NCBI RefSeq assembly: GCF_003443735.1 | Contig: NZ_CP031969.1 | Location: 8,246,001 to 8,310,000 of the forward strand | DNA from: Streptomyces sp. CC0208 | GTDB lineage: Bacteria > Actinomycetota > Actinomycetes > Streptomycetales > Streptomycetaceae | Reading direction: 5' to 3' | Length of the DNA stretch: 64,000 bases | Shown here: positions 17,517 through 27,385 of the stretch, in pieces | How the letters are laid out: every line of letters starts with the position of its first letter | Position numbering within the stretch: the stretch's first letter is position 1 | Made by a program: the position numbers and the translations under genes | The notes under the pieces: generated by a model | Seen by the model: the letters and a program-made list of their open reading frames with translations, nothing else | Database searches by the model: none | What the model was told of the DNA's origin: nothing

Positions 17517-17542
17517 CGTGCTCGACGGATCCGTCGAGCACG
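17517..17542. terminator. 26-bp perfect palindrome between convergent genes
   Basis: The arm CGTGCTCGACGGA (17517-17529) is followed at once by its exact reverse complement (17530-17542). It lies 23 bases after the stop of the minus-strand serine hydrolase and downstream of the plus-strand pucR-type gene. A GC-rich hairpin here would serve as a terminator. No T-tract follows, which is usual in this kind of genome. Confidence 0.65.
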
Positions 17543-17565
17543 CCTGCTGTGGTCGGTGCGGGCGT

Positions 17566-18726
17566 TTACGGGCGGCCGAGGCCCTGATAGACGGCTTCTG
17601 CGATGCGGTGGAACCGCTCGTCGCCGCCGGTGTTGATGCTGCCGTCACTGCCGCCCAGCTTCATGTGGTTCATGGTGAACGCCACGGTCAGGCGGTTGTC
17701 GCAGTCCGCGATGACCATGTGGCCCCCAGCGCCGCCCCAGTAGCAGGTACGAGGCCCGGCCATGGGCAGATCGTCGTTGCCCAGCCCCCAGCCCATACCG
17801 AACTTCACGTGCTTTCCCAGGATCAGGTCGGCGCCGTCCGACTGCTGATCGAAGAGGGTCTGGACGCCCTTCTCGGACAGCACTCGTACACCGCGTGCCT
17901 CGCCGCCGCAGGCGATCACCGAGTGCACGGCGGCCACCGAGCGCGCATTGCCCTGGCCGTTGGCGGCAGGAATCTCCGCAGCCCGCCAGGCGCGCGTGGC
18001 CGCGAACGGCTCCGGGTCGGCCAGCACGTTGGGGCGCCCGAACACCTTGGCACCCGTTTCCTCCAGCTCGGGCGGGAGGGGGAGGCCATCGATGTTGAAG
18101 ACATTCGAGACACGATCGTCGGCCTCGGCGGGCAGGCCGATGTGGAAGTCGGCGCCCAGCGGGGTGGCCACCTGCTCGGCGAAGAACTGACCCACGCTCT
18201 GCCCGGTGATCCGGCGAACCACCTCACCGACGAGATAGCCCTGGGTCACGGCGTGGTAGCCGGAGGCGGTGCCCGGTTGCCACCAGGGCTTCTGCGCGGC
18301 GAGCAGGTCGGTGCACCTGTCCCAGTCATACAGCTCGTCGGGAGCCGCCAGCGGCACGTCCCAGCCCGCCAGTCCGGCGGTGTGGGACAGCAGATGCCTG
18401 ACCTCGACCGAGTCCTTTCCCTCGGCGGCGAACTCCGGCCAGTACCGCGCCACGGGTGCGTACAGGTCCAGCTCCCCGCGGTCGGCAAGCACAAGCGCGC
18501 AGAGATTGGTCATGGTCTTGGTGACCGACCAGACGTTGACCAGGGTGTCGCGGGTCCAGGGCCGGGTCTGCGCACGGTCGGCGTAGCCGCCCCACAAATC
18601 GACCACCGGCTCGCCGTCCAGGAACACCGCCGCCGATGCCCCGCCCTGGCTCTCGTCCAGGGCCTGCTCGAAGGCTTTCCTCACTGCGGCGAACCGGTCG
18701 TCGCACTGACCCGAGATCTCTTTCAT
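17566..18726 (-). CDS. Serine hydrolase, beta-lactamase class C / EstB-type
   Basis: This is a 386-residue serine hydrolase of the penicillin-binding-protein fold. SxxK is S67VTK70, a Tyr-containing second motif lies near 156 (GYHAVTQGY), and GGAGG near the C-terminus stands in for the KTG box. There is no signal peptide, so it is probably a cytosolic esterase or amidase rather than a lactamase. It stands alone, upstream of a strong palindrome and 279 bases downstream of the TetR gene. The substrate is not predictable. Confidence 0.88.
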   Translation of the reverse strand: MKEISGQCDDRFAAVRKAFEQALDESQGGASAAVFLDGEPVVDLWGGYADRAQTRPWTRDTLVNVWSVTKTMTNLCALVLADRGELDLYAPVARYWPEFAAEGKDSVEVRHLLSHTAGLAGWDVPLAAPDELYDWDRCTDLLAAQKPWWQPGTASGYHAVTQGYLVGEVVRRITGQSVGQFFAEQVATPLGADFHIGLPAEADDRVSNVFNIDGLPLPPELEETGAKVFGRPNVLADPEPFAATRAWRAAEIPAANGQGNARSVAAVHSVIACGGEARGVRVLSEKGVQTLFDQQSDGADLILGKHVKFGMGWGLGNDDLPMAGPRTCYWGGAGGHMVIADCDNRLTVAFTMNHMKLGGSDGSINTGGDERFHRIAEAVYQGLGRP

Positions 18727-19005
18727 CCTCAGCTTTTCCCTTCGTGTTTTGAATGTCTCAGCAGCGCTGAGCCCAGAAGAACGAAACGACTAATGCTTAC
18801 TAAAAGGGCTGAACGGGCCCCGCGTCGTGCAGGCACGGTCGCCTTGGCGGCTGAGCCGCTGGAGCGGAACGGGTTTTGAAGCGCACCCGGCCCGTGTGAA
18901 CGATCGGACCGAGAGGCTGTCGCGTGCGTCGTCCGCGACCCGCGCAGCGTGGCCCGCCATCACGTCCACAGCCAGGACTGCTGAGCTGAGCGGAGGTGCT
19001 GTTGC
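18727..19005. other. Intergenic spacer, no gene seen
   Basis: This is the leader region of the serine hydrolase gene and the 3' end region of the TetR gene. No gene is evident. The hydrolase start at 18726 has GAGG almost touching the ATG. Confidence 0.35.
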
Positions 19006-19635
19006 TCACTGCTCGGTGGTCAGGCCGAGAATGATGCCGCGGACGACGGCTTCGCGGACGGCTTCGGGATCGTCGTGGAGTGGTGACTGAGTGATCGCGC
19101 CGACGTGCGCGGTGATGACGGCCCGGGTGAAATCCTCGACGGAGTCCAGCGGTCGACGGCCGGTGAGCTCCAGGACATGCAACAGCAGCGGCTGGAGATG
19201 CCGACGGAGCTGCTCGGCATGCTCGCGCAGTGCGGCCGCGACCTCTGGCCGGTGCTGGGCCTGCCCCGCGAAACTGGTGCGGATCGCAACCCACTGCGGA
19301 TCCATCGGCAGCGCCCGCAATATCGTGGCCACGACGGACTCCAGGGAACAGTGAGCCTGCTCAGAAAACGGTGCGTCGGCGGCGAGCGCCTCCAGTCGCT
19401 GCTGAACCTCGTCGTTGCGCTGTTCGTACAGGGCGAAGAAGACGTCGTCGACGGTCTTGAAGTTGGAGTAGAACGCGCCGCGGGTGAACCCGGCGCGCTC
19501 ACAGATCGCCCCGATGCTGACGTTGGTGGTGCCATGCTCGGCGAACAGGTCGGCGGCCGCGGCGATCAGCTGCGCGCGGGTCGCCTTGCGCTGGCGGGGT
19601 GGACGTGCGGGCGCGGGGGTGGTCGGGTGATTCAT
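19006..19635 (-). CDS. TetR-family transcriptional regulator
   Basis: This is a 209-residue regulator. The N-terminal HTH reads RAQLIAAAADLFAEHG, then TNVSIGAICERAGFTRGAFY, then SNFKTVDDVFFALY (residues about 20-65). The variable C-terminal ligand domain ends ILGLTTEQ. The ATG at 19635 overlaps the stop of the acetoacetate-decarboxylase-like gene by 4 bases. The much longer open frame upstream is antisense to that gene. It is co-transcribed with the enzyme and probably controls the divergent promoter at 20430-20531. Confidence 0.9.
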   Translation of the reverse strand: MNHPTTPAPARPPRQRKATRAQLIAAAADLFAEHGTTNVSIGAICERAGFTRGAFYSNFKTVDDVFFALYEQRNDEVQQRLEALAADAPFSEQAHCSLESVVATILRALPMDPQWVAIRTSFAGQAQHRPEVAAALREHAEQLRRHLQPLLLHVLELTGRRPLDSVEDFTRAVITAHVGAITQSPLHDDPEAVREAVVRGIILGLTTEQ

Positions 19636-20429
19636 CGGGCCATCCTCTCCGTCGGCAGCTGCGAGCCTGCCTCCTGGCTGAGGGGCGAGCCGCTGTTCAG
19701 ATAGTCGTGCACGGAGGTGACCGGGCTGAGGGTCAGGTCGGTGAGGATGTGGCTGGCGGAGACGACCTCGAGCACCGGCAGATCGGCCAGGGGGGCCATC
19801 GCGTGCTCGAACAGCTGCAGGCGGGCGGGCCCGGTCCAGGCCTCCTTGACCACGATGTCGGTGATCTCGGTGCGGACCAGGTCCGAGGCGCGCAACTGCC
19901 CGGTGAACACGTTGGGCACCTGCTTGAGCGCGAAGGTGGGCACGGTGATCTGCTCTCGGGCCGCATCGAGGTCGAGGGGCTGCCACTTGTAGGGCATGGT
20001 CGCGGTGGCCACCCGCTGGCCGCCGCGGTCCAGGGTGCCGACCAGCGCACCGGTGTCGGTGAACAGCGCCGGGCTGCCGGCCACCTTCGGGTAGGCACTC
20101 AGCTCGCGGCCCGCAGCCGTGGCGGCGAAGCTGTCCAGATACATGGCGTGCAGGTACTCGCCCACCTCGCCGTCGAACTCCACGGCGATCGCCTGCCCGC
20201 TCTCCAGGTAGGGGCCGAAGCCCTCGACGTCACCCATTTTCATCACTTCGAACCGCACCAGCGGCTCGGGCACGGTCAGCGGTTCGGGCACGACTGCGCG
20301 CAGGGCATCGGGGTCGGTGCGGTAGACGATGTTGAAGTACTCCCGGTCGGTGAACCGGGTCGCGCGCACCGGATAAACCGGTACCCCCAGCGGCGTGAGC
20401 GCCTGACGCGCCACCTCGGACTCGCGCAC
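19632..20429 (-). CDS. Acetoacetate decarboxylase-family enzyme
   Basis: This is a 265-residue protein with the ADC fold. The family motif GRELSAYPKVAGSP places the Schiff-base lysine at residue 115, the same number as in the clostridial enzyme. A conserved central block (FDGEVGEYLHAMYLDS) is present, as is the C-terminal ASHILTDLTLSP. The start is GTG at 20429 with AAGGAGAG 8 bases upstream. ADC-fold proteins also include aldolase-dehydratases, so the reaction may not be acetoacetate decarboxylation. The divergent 3-hydroxyacyl-CoA dehydrogenase points to short-chain acid metabolism. Confidence 0.82.
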   Translation of the reverse strand: MRESEVARQALTPLGVPVYPVRATRFTDREYFNIVYRTDPDALRAVVPEPLTVPEPLVRFEVMKMGDVEGFGPYLESGQAIAVEFDGEVGEYLHAMYLDSFAATAAGRELSAYPKVAGSPALFTDTGALVGTLDRGGQRVATATMPYKWQPLDLDAAREQITVPTFALKQVPNVFTGQLRASDLVRTEITDIVVKEAWTGPARLQLFEHAMAPLADLPVLEVVSASHILTDLTLSPVTSVHDYLNSGSPLSQEAGSQLPTERMAR

Positions 20430-20451
20430 TGTTCCACTCTCCTTGCGATAC

Positions 20452-20473
20452 AAAACGTATTGAGTACAGTTTG
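20452..20473. promoter_or_regulatory. Putative TetR operator
   Basis: AAACGTA-TTGAG-TAC-A-GTTT is an imperfect palindrome in the AT-rich divergent promoter between the ADC-like and 3-hydroxyacyl-CoA dehydrogenase genes. It is well placed for the TetR protein of this operon to control both directions. Confidence 0.5.
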
Positions 20474-20531
20474 CATCGAGTTCGCGTGTCGGGCAACCAG
20501 CCGGACCGAACGTGCACAAAGGAGTCCCGTG

Positions 20532-21410
20532 ATGACCCACACTTCTCGTCAGCTCGCCGCCCGCCCGGTCGCGGTGATCGGCGCAGGCACCCTCGGCCGC
20601 CGCATCGCGATGATGTTCGCCTCCGACGGTGGGCTGGTACGCCTGTACGACCTGTCAGCCGACGTCCGGACCGCGGCCCTGGACTACGTCGCAGCAGAGC
20701 TGCCGGAGGTGGTCGCCTCCCGGCCCGGCGCCACCGAGGGCCACGTGGTCGGCGTCGACACACTGGAAGCCGCGCTGGACGACGCGTGGCTGGTCATCGA
20801 GGCGGTGCCTGAGCGGCTCGACCTCAAGCGCAGCCTGTTCGCCGATCTGGACCGGATCGCCCCGGCCGACACCATCCTGGCCAGCAACTCCTCCTCCTAC
20901 GCCTCCCGCCTGTTCGTCGAGCAGGTGGAGCACAAGGAGCGGGTACTGAACATGCACTTCTACATGCCGCCGGCGCAGAACGCGGTCGACCTGATGAGCG
21001 ACGGGGCCACCGACCCCGCGATCATCGAGCGGCTCAAGGCCGAGCTGCCGCGCTACGGAGTGCACCCCTTCGAGGCCCACCGGGAGAGCACCGGCTTCAT
21101 CTTCAACCGGGTCTGGGCCGCGATCAAGCGCGAGGCGCTGGAGGTCGTGGCCGAAGGGGTGACCACGCCGGAGGATTTCGACGCGATGTTCCAGGTGAAC
21201 ACCGGCGTGAAGCTCGGGGTGTTCCGGATGATGGACCAGGTCGGCCTGGACGTCGTCCTCGACATCGAAAACCACTACGCCTCGGAGAATCCGCACCTGC
21301 CCGAGGGGCCCCGCCGACTGCTGCACGAGTACGTCGACACCGGCCGCCTCGGCGTGAAGACCGGCCGCGGCTTCTACGACGACTACGCCACCGCGGCGAG
21401 CGACGCCTGA
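20532..21410 (+). CDS. 3-hydroxyacyl-CoA dehydrogenase family protein
   Basis: This is a 292-residue NAD-binding protein. The N-terminal Rossmann motif GAGTLGRRIAMMFASDG lies near 17-33. The SNSSS segment (near 118) and the two-domain layout of 3-hydroxybutyryl-CoA dehydrogenases are also present, ending in the typical GVKTGRGFYDD. The usual catalytic His is seen in NMHFYMPPA rather than the usual GxHFxNP, so the active-site loop is altered. The ATG has AGGAG upstream. It is divergent from the ADC-like/TetR operon and probably acts in the same pathway. Confidence 0.85.
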   Translation: MTHTSRQLAARPVAVIGAGTLGRRIAMMFASDGGLVRLYDLSADVRTAALDYVAAELPEVVASRPGATEGHVVGVDTLEAALDDAWLVIEAVPERLDLKRSLFADLDRIAPADTILASNSSSYASRLFVEQVEHKERVLNMHFYMPPAQNAVDLMSDGATDPAIIERLKAELPRYGVHPFEAHRESTGFIFNRVWAAIKREALEVVAEGVTTPEDFDAMFQVNTGVKLGVFRMMDQVGLDVVLDIENHYASENPHLPEGPRRLLHEYVDTGRLGVKTGRGFYDDYATAASDA

Positions 21411-21546
21411 CGCACCGTCCGCATCACGTCGGGCCTCACTACTCGCACCCGTGACACCTCATGCGGCTTCGGGTGCGACGTAGCCGTGGGCGAGGTCGCG
21501 ACGCTCGACCGAACCGGCAGCTGTGAGTCCCTTTTCAACCAGTTCT

Positions 21547-21922
21547 TCAAGCACCGCGGAAACCGCAACGACGTCACCCAGCTCATCCCCCTGCTCCAGG
21601 CCGTCCCGCCCGTACGCGGCCGACGCGGACGGCCCCGACAACGACCGGTCGCGCTCTACGCCGACCGCGGCTACGACCACGACAAGTACCGCAAGCAGGT
21701 GCGGGCCTGGGGATCACCCCGGTCATCGCGCGGCGCGGAGTCGAGCACGGTTCCGGACTGGGCGTGCACCGCTGGGTGGTCGAGCAGAGTTTTGCACTGC
21801 TGCGCTGGTTCCGCAGACTGCGCATCCGCTGGGAGATCCGCGACGACATCCACGAAGCCTTCCTCAGCCTGGCCTGCAGCATCATCTGCTGGCGCCGACT
21901 GGTCAACCTGTCACTTTGTTAG
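21547..21922 (+). pseudogene. IS5-type transposase, C-terminal fragment with frameshift
   Basis: The first part reads HRGNRNDVTQLIPLL, then RPVALYADRGYDHDKYRKQ (second DDE aspartate). At about 21712 one base is missing; one frame over, the protein continues ITPVIARRGVEHGSGLG, then HRWVVEQSFALLRWFR (catalytic Glu), and ends at TAG 21920-21922. The N-terminal half is missing. It is an inactive remnant that seems to have broken the DUF4177 gene next to it. Confidence 0.8.
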
Positions 21923-22055
21923 GGGTTCTCAGGCCCAAGCCGTCCTCGGCATGCTTGTTGAGAATCTTCTCCAGTTTGTCGCTGTCCAGTGCGTCACCGA
22001 TCAGCGACTCCCTGAAACTGACGACCTTGTACTCGTAGGTGTGGCCGTTGCTCAT
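21923..22055 (-). pseudogene. DUF4177-type small protein, 3' truncated
   Basis: The start is ATG at 22055 with GGAGG about 10 bases upstream. It encodes MSNGHTYEYKVVSFRESLIG then DSDKLEKILNKHAEDGL, which resembles the first two-thirds of DUF4177 proteins (usually about 65-75 residues). The sequence then runs into the end of the IS5 fragment, so the C-terminal strand is lost. The function of the family is unknown. Confidence 0.6.
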
Positions 22056-22183
22056 GCCTGCGTGCCCTCCGGTGTGTTGTTGCACTGCCCAGGGCCGGCC
22101 AATCATGCTGCGAGGCAGGTCACACCTGCCTGCGCGCCAGCGGGGGCCGGAGCGGCTGCTCCGGCCTCCACCCGTCCACCCGC

Positions 22184-24403
22184 TCAGACCTTGGTGAAGG
22201 TCCACTGCACGTTGGTACTGCTGTTTCCGGACCACTGCTTGGTCACGGAGCCCGAGGGCACGTCGCCGCCGCCGTCGAGGACGAGGCCGGTGGCGCGGTT
22301 GACGATCCAGTACCTGTTGCCGCCCTGGTACTTGAGCTGCCACTGCTGGCTGTTGCCACCGGTCCAGGTCGCCTCCAGGGCTGGGGAGCCGTTCGTGGTG
22401 GCGCCCCCGCCGTCGGCGACCATCCCGTTGGCGCGGTTGACCAGCTTGTAGTAGCCGTTGCCGAGTTCTACGGCCTGCCACTGCAGGTTGGTGCTGCCGT
22501 TCCAGGTCCACTGCTTGAGGTTGGAGCCGCTGGGGACGTTCCCGCCGCTGTCCAGTACCAGCCCGTCGGTGACGTTGGTGATCCTGAACCATGCCGAGGG
22601 GGCGAGCTGCACCTTCATCGATACGACGGTGTCGTTGTTGCCGGTGACGCGCAGGTCGGCGTTGTCGGCGTCGAAGGTCCAGGCGGTGCCGGTGAAGTTG
22701 TCACCGGAGTAGCCGATGATCTGGTAGCCGGGGGCCGGCTTCAGCGAGGACAGGCTGCGGCTGGGCAGGCCGGCGAGCGACAACTGGTCGGCGGTGTAGG
22801 AGCCGATCTGGAGCCGCGAGGAGCCGCCCGAGTAGTTGACGTCCTGGTAGACCGCGGCCCCGGACAGCGGCTGCACGGCGGGGATCTGGCCGGAGAAGGT
22901 CAGCTTCACGACGTAGGCCAGGGCGGAGAAGGGCGCCGACGACGGCAGGGTCACGTGCAGCCCGGTCGAGTCCTGCGTCGGCGTGGGCAGGTCCGTGTAG
23001 GTGCCGGCGGTGGAGTTCAGCAGCTTCGCCGAGGCCAGGGAACTGACGTTGATCCGGGCCGAGTTGAGCGTCGATATGGTCAGCGTGCTTCCCGGCCAGC
23101 CGAGGACCGTGGCGTACAGGACGGTGTTGTTCTTGTTCCGGGTGAAGCGGATGTCCTGTGCCGTTCCGACCTGCGGGGCGGTGAAGGCGCCGCCGCCCAT
23201 ATGTGTGGGGCCTTCGCCGTACGTGGTCCAGGCCCGGGTCGAGTAGACCGACTCGCCGAAGCGGCGCAGGTAGTCGCCGATGCCGAGGAGGATGTCCTTC
23301 TGGGCCTGGGGGATGGTGCCGTCCGCCATCGGGGCGATGTTGAGCAGCATGTTGCCGTTCTTGCTGACCCGGTCGATCAGTGAGTGCAGCATCTGCTGGG
23401 TGCTGTAGTAGCCGATGCCGTTCGTGTAGCACCAGCTGGAGCTGGAGATGCTGTCGTCGGTGAGCCAGTAGGGGGCGGTGATGTCTCCGGGGCCGCCGCG
23501 CTCGTAGTCGAAGACCTCGCCGTGTCCGTTCAGGCCGTCCTTGTAGGTGGCGACGACTTCGCGGCCTCACGCCTGGGCCTGGTTGTAGTAGTACGACAGG
23601 AAGTTCAGGAGTTGCGTCTGGTCGACCTTGTTGAGGTCGAAGTCCTGCCAGATGATGTCGGGCTTGGCGAGGTTGATGACCTCTTTGAGCTTGTCGTACC
23701 ACAGCTGGTTCTCGGCCGTGGTGCCCAACTGCCCGTACAGCTTCTGCAGGCTCGGGTCGGACTGCGCGGGCACGTGGTCGTAGTAGCCGTTGAAGTTGAA
23801 CGCGTGGTGCATGGCCACCAGGAGCTTCAGCCCCTTGGCCCGGATGGAGTCGGTGAACAACTGGAGCAGATTGAGCTGGGGGCCCTTGGCGGCCGAGTTC
23901 CACTCGTTGACCGAGCTGTTCCACATGGAGAATCCGTCGTGGTGTTCGGCGACGGGGCCGGCGAACCGGGCGCCGGCGTCGACGAAGAGCTGCGCCCACT
24001 CGTCCGGGTCGAAGTTCCCGCCCGCGGACTTCAGTTTCGGGGCGAACTTGTTGAAGTTGCCGTTCAGGTCCTTCGCGCCGTTGATGAAGTTGTGGTACGG
24101 CCACGCCGACGGGTCACCGAACGTGGCGATGTGGTGTTGGTTGCACGCATCGCCGCTGATGTACATGCGGCGCGGATACCACTCGTTCCCGTAGGCCGGA
24201 ACGCTGAACACACCCCAGTGGTAGTAGATGCCGAACTTGGCGTCCTTGAACCACTCGGGAGCCGCGGTGTGCTGGTCGACCGAGGCCCACGTGGGGGTGT
24301 ACGTGGTCGCGGCCCGGGCGGTGCCGGCGGCGAGGACGTTGCCTGCGACCGCAGTCGCCGCGACACCCGTGGCACTCGCCAGGAACTGGCGTCTGTTGAT
24401 CAT
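22184..24403 (-). pseudogene. Secreted GH29 alpha-L-fucosidase with ricin-type lectin domain, interrupted by in-frame TGA
   Basis: Read through, this is a 739-codon exo-enzyme. A Tat signal (NRRQFLAS, then ...ARA) is followed by a GH29 catalytic domain with HHDGF near 154-158 and the nucleophile-bearing PDIIWQDF (D254). A C-terminal domain follows, then a ricin-B-like lectin (about residues 595-739) with repeated LQW/QQW/VQW motifs. Codon 279 is TGA (23567-23569) between NQAQA and GREVVATYKDG, where family members usually have Trp, so TGG to TGA is likely. Both halves stay in one frame with no other damage. As read, a 278-residue secreted fragment lacking the rest would result. A sequencing error, a very recent mutation or read-through are all possible. 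Confidence 0.85.
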
Positions 24404-25498
24404 GGTGGTACCTCCGTCAGAGCTGTGGTGGGAGACCAGGGCCGGTGGTCAGTGGCGGGCACTTCTGTGGCGGGAGCACGACGTGCGCGACGCAACCCGG
24501 ACCGGACACGGTCGGCAGGTGACTGACTCGGCGCCACGGCCTACGGGCGACGAAGTCCGCGGCGCAAGCGGGTGGATGGAGCGCGTCACCGGCTGCGAAC
24601 GGCAACGGTCTGTGCGGACTCCGGGGATCTCGTGGCAGAGCAGGTTCCTGACGACATGTCCTCACTCCGTTCCCGTACGGCAGCACCGCCGCGTGACCGT
24701 TTCGGCTCCGGGACTTCTTGCAGACCCCTGAGCCGCGTGGTGCCGGATGTCACGCATGAAATTGCGGCACTCACCCTGCCCATGTCAACGGTCGTGCAGG
24801 GATGAAAGCAGCTCACTAACTGAGCTTTTGTTCCTTTTTGTGAGAGATTCTGCTGATCTATCCCTCGATAGACATGGTATGTTTAACCGTCAGGCGTCAG
24901 TGGTCCCGGATCGGTTGCAGTGCCGGGAGGGCGCCGGTCCTCCGGTCAGCCCCGGCATGGCCCAACGCGACCCGGCAGTACGAGCGATGGACGGCGACGT
25001 GGGGGAGCGACGTACGCGCGGCTCACTGTGCTCGACCTCGTCGCGGCCGTGGGATCGTCTTGCGCCGGGCAGGACATCTGCTCTTTGGTGCGCCCTGAGA
25101 TTCAGACCGGCCCTTCGGGTCTGCCGAGTTGGCCGGCGTCGACGCGCGCCGGCGGGCCTGTTCGAGTCCGTCGGTTGCAGTCGAGGAAACTTCAGCAGTA
25201 GGCGCTGCTCGAGAGGGTCTACTGAGCAGCGCGGGAAGAGAACAGCGCTCGCCCGAGCAACTCCGCCACGCCGCACCATCAGCCCACGTAGCCCGAGGTG
25301 ACTGGTCTAATGCGCCCAGCGTCCCATTGTCGGCGAGGTGCCGATCAGGCACTGAGTAGTGTGCATCGTGAAAGGTGCAGGTCGGGTGGGCTGGTGTGCG
25401 CGGGGTCGGGGGTGCTCGGGCTGGTGGGCGGCGGGTGACCATGGTGAAGATCGTCTGACCGGTCGGTCGGGAGGGTTCTCTGGTTCTGCTGCGCCTGC
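24404..25498. other. Gene-poor region upstream of the fucosidase
   Basis: About 1.1 kb holds no recognisable gene. It includes the leader of the fucosidase and, at 24857-24872, a perfect 6-4-6 palindrome (TCTATC-CCTC-GATAGA) in an AT-rich patch, possibly an operator or an old IS end. The right part (25.25-25.5 kb) leads into the IS remnant at 25.5 kb. Open frames here lack domains and good starts. Confidence 0.35.
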
Positions 25499-25843
25499 GT
25501 GAGCGGGCCGCCTACGATCCGTCACCGTGTCGATACGCCGGGGATCGTGGGGAGGGTGGGCGGCGTTCCGGTGAAGGCGGAGGTGGCGGGGCGTGCGGTG
25601 CTGCTGATCCCGCACCGCGGTGAGACTGGCGACGAGGCCGCGCTGCCCGCCGACTACCGCCGGATCCTGGCGATCGTGCGGGCCGCTGGCGGTCCGGTGC
25701 AGGGCAAGGGGGTGGGTGAGGAGTTGGGGCTTGAGGTGGGGGTGCGCGGGAGGCTGGATCCGCTGCGGGCGGAGATGACCAAGCTCGCCGATCGGGGCCG
25801 GCTGCACAAGCGGCCTCACGGGAAGTTCACCGCACGCCTGTAG
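25499..25843 (+). pseudogene. IS-associated winged-helix protein (partial)
   Basis: The frame reads GGVPVKAEVAGRAVLLIP, then LPADYRRILAIVRAAGGP, then GRLDPLRAEMTKLADRGRL and HGKFTARL. The last half is a winged-helix-like module related to the one encoded at 1673-2232 (LDYRRIL, then KMKRLADRG, then GRFTLA). The coiled-coil N-terminus is missing or degraded and the true start is unclear. A transposase fragment begins 64 bases downstream on the same strand. Confidence 0.55.
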
Positions 25844-25907
25844 TAGCTGCGGACCGGGGCGACAAGAGGGCGTAACCGGCGGGCCCCCGACGGCAGTTGA
25901 GTTTGGT

Positions 25908-26352
25908 GTGAAGAAAAACAACCATCCCGTCGAGGGCTCTGACGGTCTTGTCCACATCGCCCGCCTGCCGCTGTCGAGTGCCACCCTGAACTGGCTCGCT
26001 GCCCTGTTACGCGGCCACTTCAAGAAGATCGGCTCCAGGTGGCGGGCCCTGCCCGCGGGGAAGATCGCCGGCATCGTGCTGGCGGTACTGCGTTGTGACC
26101 AGCGGCCCGGCGACCTGGCAGGCGGCAACGGCATCCATCGCACCACCGTCACTCGCTGGATGCGGGAGGTCGTCGGGCTGCTGGCCGCCCGCGCCCCGCG
26201 CCTGAACCGGGCCCTGAAGAAGATCGCCCGAAAGGGTGGCGGTGTGGTGCTGCTGGACGGCTCGGTGATACGTACCCGGCGGCGCACCGGGGTCGAGAAC
26301 CGCAAGAACCACTCGGGCAGGAACAAATGCCACGGCCTGCTCGTGATCGCGC
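25908..26352 (+). pseudogene. Transposase, N-terminal fragment
   Basis: It begins GTGAAGAAAAACAACC and encodes LSSATLNWLAALLRGHFKK, then GIHRTTVTRWMREVVGLL (HTH) and VLLDGSVIRTRRRTG with the first catalytic Asp. The protein breaks near CHGLLVIAL, after which the frame reads antisense of an AraC-type gene. It lacks the rest of the DDE domain. It appears to form an IS unit with the winged-helix gene upstream. Confidence 0.75.
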
Positions 26353-26355
26353 TTT

Positions 26356-26603
26356 TGAAGTGCACGCCGACGAGCCGCGCATGCGGGGGGTACTCGAAGA
26401 GGAAGCGCCTCCGTCCACACACCCATGAACCACGCACGGTCGGAGTCCCACAGCCGGACGGGTTTGCTCAGGTGCAGGAAGAAGTGCGCCGACGGCATCG
26501 GCGGGACGTTCATCAGCCGGTGGGGCGGCACCCCGGTCAGACAGTAGGTGTCGTCGATGAACTGGTCGAGCGGCGGAGCGGGTATCCGGCCGACGTGTTC
26601 CAT
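26356..26603 (-). pseudogene. AraC-type regulator, N-terminal fragment
   Basis: The start is ATG at 26603 (MEHVGRIPAPPLDQFID). The ~80 residues resemble the N-terminal sensing domain found in some AraC regulators (PPHRLMNVPPMPSAHFFLHL, then WFMGVWTEALPLRVPP). The DNA-binding half is missing because the transposase fragment joins at about 26355. No function can remain unless the fragment acts as an inhibitor. Confidence 0.6.
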
Positions 26604-26691
26604 GGGTTCAGTGTGGCTGTCGGGGTTCTTCACCGCATCGAGCACAGGGCGGTACGGCCCGTTCGGTGCCGTACCGCCCTTCCGTGATGGG

Positions 26692-27385
26692 TCAGACGGC
26701 GGGTTCGGCTGCCGGCGCGGCCGCGGTTGCCTCCGTCTGTGGCGCGGCGGCCCGGGCGGGCAGGGTGAGCACGGCCAGGAATCCGGCGACCGCCACGGCG
26801 GAGAAGAAGTAGAAGCCCCAGGGGTGGCCGATGCCTGCCGCCACGAGGGCACCGGTGATCGTCGGGCCGACGATGGAGCCGATACGGCCGATGCCCGAGG
26901 CCGAGCCGAGGGCGGTGCTGCGGACCGAGGCCGGATAGAAGTTCGTCACGTACGCGTAGATCAGCACCTGGGCGGAGAAGACGAACACGCCGGTGAGGAA
27001 GACGACGGTGTCGAGGAGCAGGTTGCTGTGCATCCTGATGCTGAGGCAGGCAAGCATGGCCACCGATATCGCGAACCAGCTGAGCGCAGTGGGCTTGATG
27101 CCGCGCCGGTCGGCCACGAAGCCGCCCAGCACCAGGCCGGCGACCCCGCCGACGTTGAGGATGAGCAGTTGGGTGACCGCCGTGGGGATGGGGTAGCCGG
27201 CCTCGTTCATGAGCTTGGGCAGCCAGGTGTTGAGGCCGTAGACCAGGAGCAGGCCCATGAAGGATGCGACCCAGATGCCGATGCCGGCGCGGAGGTAGGC
27301 CGGCCTGAGGAGTTCGCCGAATGCGACGCGCTGGGAGGCGGGCGCTTCCTTGGTGCGGACGAACGCCTCGGACCGGCGGGCGGGG
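26692..27385 (-). pseudogene. MFS transporter (aromatic acid:H+ symporter type), C-terminal half
   Basis: The readable protein from about FVRTKEAPASQRVAFGELL onward has six membrane segments, including GIWVASFMGLLLVYGLNTWL, GGVAGLVLGGFVADRRG and AYVTNFYPASVRSTALG. These match the C-terminal half of MFS aromatic-acid symporters (PcaK/BenK class). The N-terminal six helices are absent: the DNA joins, out of frame, to the truncated ferredoxin at about 27385. A deletion between the two genes explains this. Confidence 0.75.

Noticed and set aside
23567..23569. In-frame TGA read as selenocysteine
   Set aside because: GH29 enzymes do not use selenocysteine, the position normally holds Trp, and no SECIS-like context or sel genes are seen. 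A nonsense mutation or error is simpler.
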